A DNA stretch of 64,000 nucleotides from Macrobrachium rosenbergii (lineage: Eukaryota; Arthropoda; Malacostraca; Decapoda; Palaemonidae). Of the stretch, positions 13,245 to 25,074 are shown one piece after another (the first letter of the stretch is position 1; every line of letters begins with the position of its first letter). The notes beneath the pieces are model-generated. The model did not search any database and was not told the origin of the DNA. It was given only the letters and a program-made list of their open reading frames with translations. Position numbers and translations under genes: made by a program. The stretch lies in the NCBI RefSeq assembly GCF_040412425.1, contig NC_089767.1:42919509-42983508 (forward strand). Direction: 5' to 3'.

Positions 13245-13305
13245 TTTCTTCTTCTTCTTCTTCTTCTTCTTCTTCTTCTTCTTCTTCTTTCTTCTTCTTC
13301 TCTCG
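13245..13305. repeat. (TTC)n microsatellite
   Basis: About 20 TTC units with one T insertion. It gives the Ser, Phe and Lys runs on the two strands. Confidence 0.96.
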
Positions 13306-13482
13306 AGAATTATTACTGGCTCCTTGACCCAGCTGCTCGAAGTATCCGCCTTGAAAAAACCTGAAGATATTTTCACGGCGAATTTTCGTACGAGTTCAAC
13401 CGCCCTCATAATCAATCTCTGTTAGCTGTCAGAAAAAACGGAGGGATGGCAAGGATTGCGCTATACCTGGAGAGAGACGCAA

Positions 13483-13769
13483 GCAATCACGAGAAGTATA
13501 TGCACGTGAATATACACACAGTAAATATTATATGCAAACGCTAATGCATATAATGCAATTACGAGGAGTATATGCACGTGAATATACTCAGTGAACATTA
13601 TATGTAAACATTAATGCATATAATGCAATCACGAGGAGTATATGCACGTGAATATACACACAGTGGATATTATATGCAAACACTAATGCATACAATGCAA
13701 TCGCGAGGAGTATATGCACATGAATATACACACAGTGAATATTATATGCAAACACTAATGCATATAATG
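13483..13769. repeat. 72-bp tandem repeat, 4 copies
   Basis: Four units (72, 70, 72 and 72 bp) begin GCAATCACGAG, contain GTATATGCACGTGAATATAC, and end CTAATGCATATAAT. Divergence between units is a few bases each. Confidence 0.93.
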
Positions 13770-13795
13770 AGTAAAAAGTAACAATAATGTAATGT

Positions 13796-13959
<164 letters not shown>

Positions 13960-14117
13960 CATACATACATACATATACATATACAGTACATACAGTATCG
14001 ACTCAGAAAGAATTACAGGAACCTGGAATATTTGTATTATTTTCTTTAGTTTAAGCTTTACATACTTCGAATGAAAGTCGACTTTATCCTGGCGCTGAAA
14101 AAAAGACGGGAATTCTG

Positions 14118-14416
14118 TGGAATGGAATATAAAATTTTCAGACCAAAGGCCAAGCTTTGGGACCTATGAGGTCAATCAGCGCTGAAACTGAAACTGACAG
14201 TAAAAAGTTTTGAAAGGTGTAACAGGAGGAAAACCTCAAAGCAGTTGCACAACGACTCAATTGTTAGAGAGGTTGGAGAGTAAGATGGAAGAAAGAGGAA
14301 TACGAACGGAGGTACAGTAAAAGGAATGACAGGCGTTGCAGCTACGGGCCTAAGGAACACTGCAAAGAACCTCTAGTAATGCCTACAGTACACCGCATCG
14401 TGCACTGACGGCGTAT
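14118..14416 (+). repeat. Dispersed repeat R2, near full-length copy
   Basis: Contains all family blocks from GGAATATAAAATTTTCAG through GGGACCTATGAGGTCAATCA, AAAGGTGTAACAGGAGGAAA and GGAGGTACAGTAAAAGGAAT to the distal GTGCACTGACGGC. It is one of the three most complete copies. Confidence 0.86.
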
Positions 14417-14756
14417 AGACCTCTTACTGAACATGATTCCCATCGAAGTTAATGGATGGATTTTTAACCCCACAGCAAAAAATGTTGCAAAAATTTACCG
14501 CGTCGCAAAAAAGCAAAGCCTTCAATGTTGCACATCCAGGGTGGAATAGTTCGTTGCGTGAGGTCAGACACGTGAAGAATTATCTTATTAAGCACAGCAA
14601 AGATTCCTGCGTTGCTGAAGTAATGGTTTAATAACGGCCATATTTTTTTCCCCCTGCTTTTATCATTTTGGGTAGTTCCGTTAGCGTCATTTTCTATTTT
14701 TTTTTTTCACGTTACAGCTTTTGCACGAAAAGTAGCATAGAGTTTGTTTGTATATG

Positions 14757-14811
<55 letters not shown>

Positions 14812-14827
14812 ATATACATATATATAA

Positions 14828-14860
<33 letters not shown>
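14757..14860. repeat. (TATC)n, TA and (TATG)n compound microsatellite
   Basis: Thirteen TATC units, a TA stretch, then about five TATG units. Confidence 0.95.
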
Positions 14861-14908
14861 ATATAACTGAATCACGAAAAAATGGAACGTGACGAATATA
14901 TTAATAAT

Positions 14909-15042
14909 AAAGACAAAATCCACGAACGAAAGAGAAGCAATGGAGTGCTGCAAGGCCTTTCGACTTGTAGTCCTTTACTTAGCAGTCGAAAGGCCTTGCA
15001 GTAGCACTCCATTATTTCTCTTTCCTTCGTGGATTTTGTCTT

Positions 15043-15043
<1 letters not shown>
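14909..15043. mobile_element. Fold-back element, ~57-bp arms
   Basis: Left arm reads AAAGACAAAATCCACGAA...GCAAGGCCTTTCGAC. The right arm is its near-perfect complement, ending GTGGATTTTGTCTTT. The spacer is only about 20 bases. A TA array starts immediately after the right end. Confidence 0.85.

Positions 15044-15045
<2 letters not shown>

Positions 15046-15100
<55 letters not shown>
15046..15100. repeat. (TA)n microsatellite
   Basis: About 54 bp of TA followed by (TG)5. Confidence 0.96.
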
Positions 15101-15109
<9 letters not shown>

Positions 15110-15640
15110 ACTACTTATGTGTATATATAAAGGATCGATTAAACTCCCAGATGCAACTGAATCCCATCGACTACACTGTAATACGACGACAACAGAGAAA
15201 TAAAGCAATAAACGCTTCCTGGAACTCAGCAAAGGCCCACCTGCGGACAAGCCGAGTACCCTTTCACATCTGACGAAAAACAGAGAAATAAAAATCCTTA
15301 AAAGGGAGGGCGCCTCCTCCTCTCTCCTCTCCCCTCCTCTCCTCCTCCTCCTCCTACTCCTTTTCTCTAACTTCAAGGAGGAAAAAATCGAGAAGACAGA
15401 AGTAGGAGGAGCCTGTAAAAAAATAAAAGTGAGGAAGACGGGAAAAATTCTTTCATCGTCTGACCACGAGGATACACTTCTCGCGGTCATTATTTCCTGA
15501 AAGTGAGAGAATTTGGATGTTCTTTTTTTTTTAAATAGAAAAAAAATGTGTTCTTGTTGGTCTGAAAATTATTTACAGCATTAGAAATTTTTCTCTTTCT
15601 CGGACCTACACGTATACATACAGACACACACAAACATTAT
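15110..15640. other. Unannotated sequence with CTCCTC-rich patch
   Basis: A pyrimidine-rich stretch at about 15307-15365 gives an Arg-rich frame on the minus strand. I see no protein family and no family repeat. Confidence 0.45.
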
Positions 15641-16429
<789 letters not shown>

Positions 16430-16697
16430 CTTGAGCATACTCCCACTAACCAACCACAGTGGAATTGTGAAATTCCTTCCACTCTTACTGAGACATGCAG
16501 GTCTCAACACCGTCCTAATTTCGTTCCCACGCCCACACGGACTCTCTTTCGTAATACTCTGACGCCACCCCCTCCCACGCAAAGTAAATAAAACACCAGT
16601 TTGATCTGATATCAGTCACTAAAGGTATTTCATCCAAAATCGAATTTCCCAGCATCTGATCAAAGCATTCTTTGCCAAACTTTTCAGGCATCCCAGC

Positions 16698-17420
16698 GAG
16701 TCGAACCTTCAACTAAAACCATTAAACCTTGGAATGTTGAAAACATTTGACTCGAACCTTCAACTCAAACCAGTAAACCTTGTAATATTGAAAACATTTG
16801 ACTCGAACCTTCAACTCAAACCATTAAACTTTGAAATGTTGAAAACATTTGACTCGAACCTTCAACTCAAATCATTGAACCCAGAAATGTTGAAAACATA
16901 TTTTGGAAATAAATTTTGTATCATTGATACAACATCTATTTCACTTTCCAAACACCAAAACGAGTCGAAGCTTCAAATCAAACCATTAAACCTTCAAATG
17001 TTTAAAACATCTTTTGTAAATAAATGTTTGTACCATTGATACAACCAGTTTCACTTTCCAAACATTCCAACGACTCGAACCTTCAAATCAAACAATTAAA
17101 CCTTGAAATATTAAAAACATTCTTGGAAATAAATGTTTGTATTATTGATACAACCAGCGTTTCACTTTTCAAACATTCCAGCGACTCGAACCTTCAAATC
17201 AAACCATTAAACCTCGAAATGTTGAAAACATTTTTGGAAATAAATGTTTGCATTTCATCCAAAATCAAACTTCGCAACATCTAATCAAACCATTCTCTGT
17301 CAAACTTCCCAAACATCCCACCGAATCGAACCCTTAACTCAAACCATTTAAGCTTGAAATGTTGAAAACATGTTTGGAAAATAAATGTTTGCATCATCGA
17401 TACAACCTCTGTTTCACATA
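16698..17420. repeat. Nested tandem array, 51-bp and ~111-bp units
   Basis: GA(C/G)TCGAACCTTCAA starts at 16698, 16749, 16800 and 16851 (exact 51-bp period), then at 16962, 17072, 17183 and (diverged) 17324. The longer units contain the 51-bp core plus GGAAATAAATGTTTG, ATTGATACAAC and TTCACTTTCCAAACATTCC. Because 51 is divisible by 3, the first part translates as a 17-residue repeat, but the unit change breaks the pattern. Confidence 0.92.
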
Positions 17421-17844
17421 TGCATTGTTCTGGCTCGCCGAACCAGGGCGAATATGCATATGCAAAGACGCGGTCTGCGCCGCGTGAACGAATACATTTT
17501 AAACAGTCGTCATATTTCACAGAACCAAACAATCGCTTTACATGCGACTATTCGCCCGGTGTTTGAACGACTGGGATAAAAAAAAAAAAAGGTTATATGA
17601 AAAGCAAAGGACTGTACTTAGAAAGGGCAAACATATGTTTCCCCAGAATTGTAAATACTTTAAAAGCAATCTTGTCGCTGACATATTGGAAATTGTGTAC
17701 CCCAACATGTCTCAGTCTTATTTCCTCTTTCTATTTTGTTACCGAATTTATTTTCACGAGTGATTTACTTCATTTTTTTTATAATTCGATGGCCATATAT
17801 ATACAGTATACCTACACATAAATTATACATGCATACATACATAA

Positions 17845-17854
<10 letters not shown>

Positions 17855-17923
<69 letters not shown>
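17855..17923. repeat. (TA)n microsatellite
   Basis: About 69 bp of TA, ending exactly where a CTGCCC-family element begins. Confidence 0.97.
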
Positions 17924-17924
<1 letters not shown>

Positions 17925-18086
17925 TGCCCTAAAATGGAAGCCTGCAGTATCTGCAAAAATACAAAACTGAGAAAAATGGTAGATACACCCTGGCCTTGCT
18001 ACTAATTTTGCAGCCACTGCAAATGGGACCCCCTAAATACTATTGAAAAGCATTGAAGAATCATTCTGAAACTGCAATAACGTGTG

Positions 18087-18087
<1 letters not shown>
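17924..18087 (+). mobile_element. Short TIR element (CTGCCC family), copy 2, truncated
   Basis: Begins CTGCCCTAAAATGGAAGCCT and follows the copy at 4160 through AAGCATTGAAGAATCATTCT and GAAACTGCA, then stops at a TA array. Its right terminal inverted repeat is absent. TA arrays therefore flank both edges. Confidence 0.83.
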
Positions 18088-18165
<78 letters not shown>

Positions 18166-18180
18166 TATATATATATATAT
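18088..18180. repeat. (TA)n microsatellite
   Basis: TA run of about 72 bp followed by AATAATATAT and a TACA run. Confidence 0.96.
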
Positions 18181-18669
18181 ACATACATACATACACACAC
18201 ACACATATAACGCCAGTGAATATTCTTGTAAACAAACGCATCTCAGACACGCTATTTCTGTAACAAAGGCCTTCCTCCACCCGAATCTTAATTCCGAATG
18301 GCCAGCTCCTCCACGGAGACAAGACGGATACCCTGAATCTTCCAGAGGACAGCGGAATATTCCCACCCATTCCCGGGAATGTTGGAAGTTTCGGCCGGTT
18401 TCAACACTCAATGTGTGCCATCATAAACTTCAGCAATTTGACTGTGCTACTTATGCTTACATTACTTGAATTGTCTGATGGACAATAATCTTGTGAATGT
18501 TTCTTGAAAAATAAGCATTAAAGAAGTTGGTATTGCAAAATTTTCTGTGTAACTTAAAAAAAATAAATATATACGATAGGATTATTTAATACAAACATAC
18601 ATGTATGCATACACACACAGAACAGGATATGTAACCATCGACCTGTTCATCCACTCAAGAACTGTTGTA

Positions 18670-18912
18670 CTGAATTGAATTGAATATACGTCAAAGGCTA
18701 AGCACTGGGACCTATGGGGTCATTCAGCGCTGAAACAGAAACTGACAGTGAAAAGTCTGAAAGGTGTAACAGGAGGAAAACCTCAAAGCAGTTGCACTAT
18801 GAAACAATTGTTAGGAGAGGGTGGTAAGTAAGATGGAAGAAAGAGAATATGAAAGGAGTTACAGTAAAAGGAACGAAAGGGGTTGCAGCACTAACCCTCC
18901 CCCTACGGGATC
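18670..18912 (+). repeat. Dispersed repeat R2, internally deleted copy
   Basis: Begins TGAATTGAATTGAATATACG, keeps the GGGACCTATGGGGTCATTCA core and the GGGGTTGCAGCA block, then jumps to CACTAACCCTCCCCCTACGG. The part between them in longer copies is deleted. Confidence 0.83.
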
Positions 18913-19220
18913 CAAAAATTTTTTAAAAAGTCATTGCAAGCATAACATAGGAAACATTCTAAGGTGTCGGTGGATCTCTTGAAATAAAAGGAGTAAGGCA
19001 AATGTTATTATTACATGAAACGCGTTCTGATCCCGTTTCAGGATGATTTATCAATTCAAAATGACTATAGAGTCACCTCTATCACTCCCTTGGGGTGCTA
19101 AATCTCTTTCTTTCGTTTGATAATCCTTCCTTTTGTTTATCTCAGGAATTCATTGGGTAAGAGTTAAAAAAGGCAACCCTTCCTTCGACTTCCAAATGAA
19201 AATATTCAAAGAAGAAGAAG

Positions 19221-19246
19221 AAAAAATATATATATATATATATATA
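19221..19246. repeat. Short (TA)n at left edge of a fold-back element
   Basis: About 26 bp of TA immediately before the inverted repeat at 19249. Confidence 0.9.
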
Positions 19247-19248
19247 AC

Positions 19249-19463
19249 GAGCCCAGAAAAACGCCAAAATGTGGAGAGTAAATGCTATATTTCAGAGACC
19301 AACTGTCTCTCTCTTCAGGCAAGCAACGAATGACCTATGGACCTTCTGGTATAAATAATGCTCTTCTGTAACTCTTTCTCATTCATTACTTGCCTGAAGA
19401 GAGAGACAGCTGGTCTCTGAAATACAGCATTTGCTTTCCACATTTTGGCGTTTTTATGGGCTC
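19249..19463. mobile_element. Fold-back element, ~85-bp arms
   Basis: The left arm (GAGCCCAGAAAAACGCCAAA ... CTTCAGGCAAG) and right arm (CTTGCCTGAAGAGAGAGACA ... GCGTTTTTATGGGCTC) are near-perfect complements with a loop of about 50 bases. About 215 bp in total and no coding capacity. MITE or fold-back class. Confidence 0.85.
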
Positions 19464-19504
19464 CTTATAGTTGATGGAATTCTGTTTTAACAGAAGATAT
19501 TTCA

Positions 19505-19506
<2 letters not shown>

Positions 19507-19562
<56 letters not shown>

Positions 19563-19640
19563 GTATATATATACACAGTATAATCACATATATAAATATG
19601 TATATATATAGTCATATATATACTATATATATATATACAT
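19507..19640. repeat. (TA)n array with degenerate tail
   Basis: A perfect TA run at 19507-19559, then TATG/TATA mixtures to about 19640. Confidence 0.94.
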
Positions 19641-19840
19641 ACTACAGATAAAGAGAGTTCTGCCTCCCTATACTTTTCTGTTACTTGCACAGTACAGCTA
19701 CTTTTTCAATGTGCGATCCGTACCTACAGTCTTTTTTTTCCAAACCCTCCCTTGAAAGTAACCAAAAAAACTAAAAAAAAAAAGAGAAAAAATCTAAAAC
19801 AAAAACGAAAAAGAAACAGCTGCGAAATGAAGTGACAAAA

Positions 19841-19842
<2 letters not shown>

Positions 19843-19892
<50 letters not shown>
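19843..19892. repeat. (CA)n microsatellite
   Basis: About 25 CA units. Confidence 0.97.
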
Positions 19893-19895
<3 letters not shown>

Positions 19896-20255
19896 CGTGA
19901 TGAAAAAAAAAATGTTTTATGAAAACGTCGCGGAATAATACAAAAATGAAAAAGTGGGGGATTGACAGCATCGAATTCAATATTGCGATTTTAACCAGCG
20001 TGTTCACATGGAGATTAAGAGAACGAGGCAAAGAAGCGGGATCGCGAAAACTCACGTCGTGTTGTGGGAAAAATAAAAGTGGAGTAATGGACAGGTCCGT
20101 AATGCGAGTTGACAGACTTTTCTCGTGGAAATGTAAGAGAGTTGCTTTGATTGAGAATGCAATTCTATGTTTTTCAAAAGAGGGACAGCAAGGGGAATGT
20201 GCGTACTGGATCAGTACTGAAAGCATGAGAGAGGCAATGTATATATGCATATGTA

Positions 20256-20256
<1 letters not shown>

Positions 20257-20345
<89 letters not shown>
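20257..20345. repeat. (TA)n microsatellite
   Basis: About 88 bp of perfect TA. Confidence 0.97.
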
Positions 20346-20348
<3 letters not shown>

Positions 20349-20420
20349 ATGCAAAATACAAGTAAACACAAGTCAGAAATTAACAACATGTAGAAAATAC
20401 AAAGCATCTTTGAAGGGGAT

Positions 20421-20460
<40 letters not shown>

Positions 20461-20753
20461 GGCATTAACTGCACAACAGTATGAAAGCTTATCAGATGAA
20501 AGACCAAGTCAACAGAATATGAACACGACAGAAAACAAATGTAATACAAAAAGTCAACTGGATCAGTGAGGAAAGAGAAGAAGGAAAAGTTATGAAGAAA
20601 TTCAAACAGAAACCGCAAGCAAAATCATGCAAGAGAATATAATGGGCCAAATCACATGCAACTAAATCAAAGCTAATGAGATACACTTGCGTGCTGGATT
20701 CATTCAAGTAATTAAAAAAAATGAAGCCAAGAAGTCAGGAAATATAAAAGGAC

Positions 20754-20793
<40 letters not shown>

Positions 20794-21071
20794 ATCTTCC
20801 TTACTAACTATCTTCTCCTCGCAGCCAAGAATCACTTCTAAATATTAAAAAAAAAAAAAAATAAAAAGGATTTCCCCATCTTCCGGTCACCCTCCTTTCT
20901 AATCCTCCTTTATTGAATCCTTCCCCTTTTATACTCTCCTCCTTCGCCCCTTCTTTATCGCCGGAAATTTCATTTCTCAAATTCATCTCCTAAAGTCTTT
21001 AAGATCCCGCCACTTCTTTGACCCGGTTCTCCTACTGCTTTTTCTCTCTTTTTCCTGAACCAGTTGTATGA

Positions 21072-21072
<1 letters not shown>
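20346..21072. other. Unannotated sequence with two (GA)n tracts
   Basis: GA arrays at 20426-20457 and 20757-20790. The remaining sequence holds no frame or repeat that I recognise. Confidence 0.5.

Positions 21073-21113
<41 letters not shown>
21073..21113. repeat. (TC)n microsatellite
   Basis: About 20 TC units. Confidence 0.97.
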
Positions 21114-21115
<2 letters not shown>

Positions 21116-21373
21116 AAACAACCCCCTACCCTATTTTCTACCCATTTCCCTCTTACCTACCGTCATCGCCCTTCCCTCCATCTCCTCACACAAACCTCCC
21201 CCCGCCCCAAAACCCCCCGGGGGCTTAAGATATTTATTCTAAGTAGGTGGGGCAGTTGCCATTGGGAGGAGAAAATTGGGAAACGCGGCAGGAAAATGAA
21301 ATTTTATTGTTATTTTCACCATGAGGGAAAAGGCATTAATTACGGGCGATGCGGGGACGGGGGGGAGGAGGAA

Positions 21374-21394
21374 GGGAAAGGGCAAGGGCAAGGG
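21374..21394 (+). other. Canonical G-quadruplex motif
   Basis: Four GGG tracts separated by three 3-base loops (AAA, CAA, CAA), preceded by further G runs at 21353-21366. This is the standard intramolecular G-quadruplex pattern. There is no gene nearby to give it a role. Confidence 0.6.
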
Positions 21395-21785
21395 TTCCCT
21401 GGATTCTTGCCCCTGGGAAGCCTCTCCCTCGGTTCTCCTTCCTTGGAGGCGTTCTTTTCTTCTCGACCTTCCCCTTCCTTCGTCTGACCCTCGTCCTCAA
21501 CTTCGCCATATTTTTTTTCTTTTTTTTTCTAAAGAATGAGGATTTTTTTTTAGAATATATCTTTTTTAATGAAGATTTTTTCTTTTTTTTTGTTATTGGA
21601 TGAGGAATTTTTTTGATATATATATTTTTTATGAAGATTTTTGTCTTTTTTTTTGTTACTGGATGAGGAATTTTTTTTTTCAGAATATATTTTTTTATGA
21701 ATTTTTTTCCCTTATGGTATTAGGACATTTGTTAATTCAAAATTCTTCTAAACTATCAGAAAGATGACACTGAATTCTGGTTAAA

Positions 21786-21809
21786 TAATAATAAATAATA
21801 ATAATAATA

Positions 21810-21866
<57 letters not shown>

Positions 21867-21890
21867 TAATAATGATAATAAAAAATAAAA

Positions 21891-21927
<37 letters not shown>

Positions 21928-21950
21928 TAATAATGATAATAAAAATAAAA

Positions 21951-22019
<69 letters not shown>
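21786..22019. repeat. (AAT)n complex array
   Basis: AAT runs interrupted twice by the same segment, AATTAATAATGATAATAAAA followed by ATAAAAATATAAT, near 21865 and 21925. The array therefore includes a higher-order duplication of about 60 bp. Confidence 0.93.
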
Positions 22020-22021
<2 letters not shown>

Positions 22022-22223
22022 CCGGTGGGACCCGGAACTCTACACTAGAATGAATGGGAAACGTAAAAACACAAAGGAATATGTGCGCTAGCAAATTGCA
22101 TCATGAGACAGTAATTTATAAAAATGCATTTAATCTTTGTGGAGATTTCCGCACAAGTGTTTCATTATTCTGCTGCAGCTTCAGCCGTTAAAATGATGAA
22201 CGGAACAGCGACTGTTCTGTTTT

Positions 22224-22651
22224 CAGTTTTCTGCTACTGAGATGGCGGCTATTTGTCTGTCCGTCCGCACTTTCTCCGTCCGCCCTCAGATCTTAAAAAC
22301 TACTGAGGCTAGAGGGCTGCAAACTGGTATGCTGATCATCCACCCCTCTATCTTAAAAACTACTGAGGCTAAAGGGCTGCAATTTGGTATGCTGATCATT
22401 CGCCCTCCAATCATCAAACATACCAAATTGCAGCCCTCTAGCCTTAGTAGTTTTTATTTTATTTAAGGTTAAAGTTAGCCATGATCGTGCTTCTGGCAAC
22501 GCTATTGGTGCCAACAACACAGGCCACCACCGGGCCTTGGATGAAAGTTTCATGAGCCGCGGCTGACAGTTTCATGGGCCGTGCCTGAGAATTTCATACA
22601 GCATTATACGCTGTACAGAAAACTTGATTGCACCGAACAAACTTCGGCGTA
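22224..22651 (+). mobile_element. HPR multi-hairpin repeat, copy 3, with duplicated arm
   Basis: Plus-orientation copy in which the left arm of the long hairpin is present twice (about 22291-22345 and 22350-22400). Each has CTTAAAAACTACTGAGGCTA, GGGCTGCAA and TGGTATGCTGATCAT. The ATAGATCTAT hairpin is missing, and a duplicated TTTCATGAGCCGC/TTTCATGGGCCG stretch lies in its place. The terminal hairpin is mutated. Confidence 0.87.
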
Positions 22652-22852
22652 ATTTTTATTTGTTTTCTCTAAAGCCACCCTGTACGAATGAACTGCAATA
22701 ATAACAACAGCAATGGCAAATAAAAATAAGAAATAGACCATAATAATCATCAATTACACAAATATCTCTGAACATTTCCAGTGAAATAATAAAACTTTTC
22801 TCTAATATCGTCATTATCTCCAAGATCCCTCGGAGATGTTTCATATTTTCGA

Positions 22853-22856
<4 letters not shown>

Positions 22857-22909
<53 letters not shown>
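22857..22909. repeat. (GA)n microsatellite
   Basis: About 26 GA units. Confidence 0.97.
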
Positions 22910-22911
<2 letters not shown>

Positions 22912-23259
22912 CGTACGCAAGTAATTTCAGAGAAGGTATAATTTGGGAAAACGGCGATAGAGCCCCCAGTTAAGACAAATTTATCGCATATTATCCGAGA
23001 AACGAGGCTAATAATTGTACACAAGTGAAGATTTTTTCAATCGCTTTCCCCCCATAACTGTATTATTATATTGTTCGGGACTGTGCTAAGAGCGCTTTTC
23101 CGATCTCATATTGCTGGCAGCGGTTAACTTGTATTAGCAATAAGTGAAGATTATTTTGGCGAGCAGTAAAATTAAGGAACCACAAAGTTAAAAAAAAAAA
23201 AATTGGTTACTTCCAAAATTCTATACTCGTAACCACATCATTAATATTTTATTTATTGA

Positions 23260-23631
23260 TTTTTTTTTTTTTTTGGGGGGGTGGCTATCACAGTCATCCT
23301 ATTCGACTGGGTGGTTTTTATAGTGAGGGGTTCCGGGTTGCATCCTGCCTCCTTAGGAGTTCATCACTTTTCTCACTATGCGCGCTGTTTCTAGTACCAC
23401 ACTTTTCTGCATGAGTCCTGGAGCTACTTCGGCTACTAGTTTTTCCAGATTCATTCTCAGGGATCTTGGGATCGCTCCTAGTGTTCCTATGATTATGGGC
23501 ACAATTTCCACTGGCATATTCCATATCCTTCTTATTTCGATTTTCAGGTCTTGATACTTATTAATTTTTCTCTTTCATTGTCATATACTCTGGTGTCCCT
23601 TGGTATTGCGACATCAATGAGTGAAAAGAAA
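23260..23631 (-). pseudogene. LINE retrotransposon 3' end, C-terminus of pol and 3' tail
   Basis: On the minus strand a conserved LINE ORF2 C-terminal tail is readable. LIDVAIPRDTRV is in one frame (near 23620-23585). After a frameshift near 23570 come KYQDLKIEIRRIWNMPVE, VPIIIGTLGAIPRSL and LETARIVRKVMNS, then TAA at 23353-23355. The signature (IDVAIP.D, KY.DL..E..R.W, PI.IG.LGA.P, L.TARI.RKV) is that of the region after the reverse transcriptase in many animal non-LTR elements. About 80 bases of 3' UTR follow and end in a run of A on the minus strand (near 23260-23273). The part upstream of LIDVAIP is cut off by an ATT array. Family within LINEs not assigned. Confidence 0.85.

Positions 23632-23702
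<71 letters not shown>
23632..23702. repeat. (TTA)n microsatellite abutting the LINE relic
   Basis: About 23 TTA units. On minus they encode Asn in frame with the LIDVAIP segment, so the array lies inside what was LINE coding sequence or replaces it. Confidence 0.96.
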
Positions 23703-24313
23703 GCCACTGAGTACCCTACACATGACAAGGCCACCCAACAGACTACAAGGATTCTACAAAATGTAATAAAGAATTGTGACGTTATATCATAACAGATATA
23801 ACTTCAGTTAGGTAAATGCAGCTGAATGCAGCTGACAGCTAACAAACAAATAACTAGAATAAGTAATAAGGAATGTGAAGATTCCAGGTAAGGAGAGTAG
23901 CAAAGAATCTCTGGCATACCAAGTAAGGAGAAGGGATACCGCACGTTCTCATAACTGAATAACTATTCTTATTTTTCCTAAGCTTCTAAAAACACGAAGA
24001 GAAAGTTTCCTCTTCCAAGGTAGAATCATTTCGTAAAGGGTTTTTCGTAGTTTATCTTCCGGTGAAAATAACTTACCGATGGATACGTTTCATGCCCTAT
24101 TTTCTATTCAGAATCACAAGAACCGCAGACCTCGTTAAACTGTTCTGTATAATTCCTATAATAGACCTGTCTTGCATAGAGTACAGTTTTATTTCCCCGA
24201 GGAAATTTTCCCGGCACTGTAAAACAAACACTAAAAAAGTATATAACGAATCAAGTTGGTCTTTCATCCACTTCTGGGTAAAGGATATTTATAATATGTA
24301 AACGGAGAATCAC

Positions 24314-24316
<3 letters not shown>
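23703..24316. other. Unannotated unique sequence
   Basis: A short open stretch follows the TTA array on + (reading EYPTHDKATQQTTRILQNV), and a 79-codon frame lies at 24062-24301. Neither resembles a family I know. Confidence 0.4.

Positions 24317-24379
<63 letters not shown>
24317..24379. repeat. (CT)n microsatellite
   Basis: About 31 CT units. Confidence 0.97.
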
Positions 24380-24381
<2 letters not shown>

Positions 24382-24520
24382 AAAGAACGTGAACTCCTCA
24401 TCACACGGCAGTGCGCAGTGTCTACCTATATTTCTATATACAAACAAACTTTGACGCCGATACATATTTGAATTAATCATTAATCGACCTATTTATGTTT
24501 GGGCACATATTTACCTGAAG

Positions 24521-24689
24521 CAGGGCCGTCCAATCCCCATGCCCGTGGGCCAAAAGTGGCCCGTCTGATTTTGAAAGTGGCCCGCTACAGAAAAATAAGT
24601 AAAAGTATATTTCTCTTTTTTGTATCATAAAATTTATATTTACAGTTTATCCTGAGTAAAAGAAATATTCCTTGCAAAAATACAATAAA

Positions 24690-24721
<32 letters not shown>

Positions 24722-24960
24722 ATTTATATACATACATACATACACCCTGGTGGCCCTGATACCGGAGAATTCACAAACTATTAACGCATCCTCGACCACA
24801 ATGCATTAGTCATTGGCACAGCTGATACCAGCGTGGCTTCCTCTGAGAAAGCGGAGACATCATCTTTAAAACAATCAGCTACAAACAAGTATTATGTAGC
24901 TGTCAACATTAGAACTCATAAGAACTCTAAACTCTAAATACAGTTTTGGATCATGGGAAA
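24521..24960 (+). mobile_element. Possible hAT transposon terminus
   Basis: Begins CAGGGCCGTCCAATCC and soon shows two near copies of AAAGTGGCCCG (GTGGCCCGTCTGATTTTGAA then AGTGGCCCGC). CAG.G(G/C)C.TCCAA starts and GGCCCG-rich subterminal repeats are typical of hAT elements. I found no matching right terminus and no transposase, so this is at most a fragment. A short TA array lies inside at about 24697-24719. Confidence 0.35.
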
Positions 24961-25009
24961 GTATCTTATTAGATACTGAACTGTGTTAGGACAATTTTTT
25001 TCTAAAAGA

Positions 25010-25013
<4 letters not shown>

Positions 25014-25071
<58 letters not shown>
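25014..25071. repeat. (TA)n microsatellite
   Basis: About 58 bp of TA. Confidence 0.96.

Positions 25072-25074
<3 letters not shown>

Noticed and set aside
16734..17284. Two frames encoding 17-residue repeats
   Set aside because: Explained by a 51-bp tandem repeat divisible by three; reading breaks at the longer units and no signals support expression.
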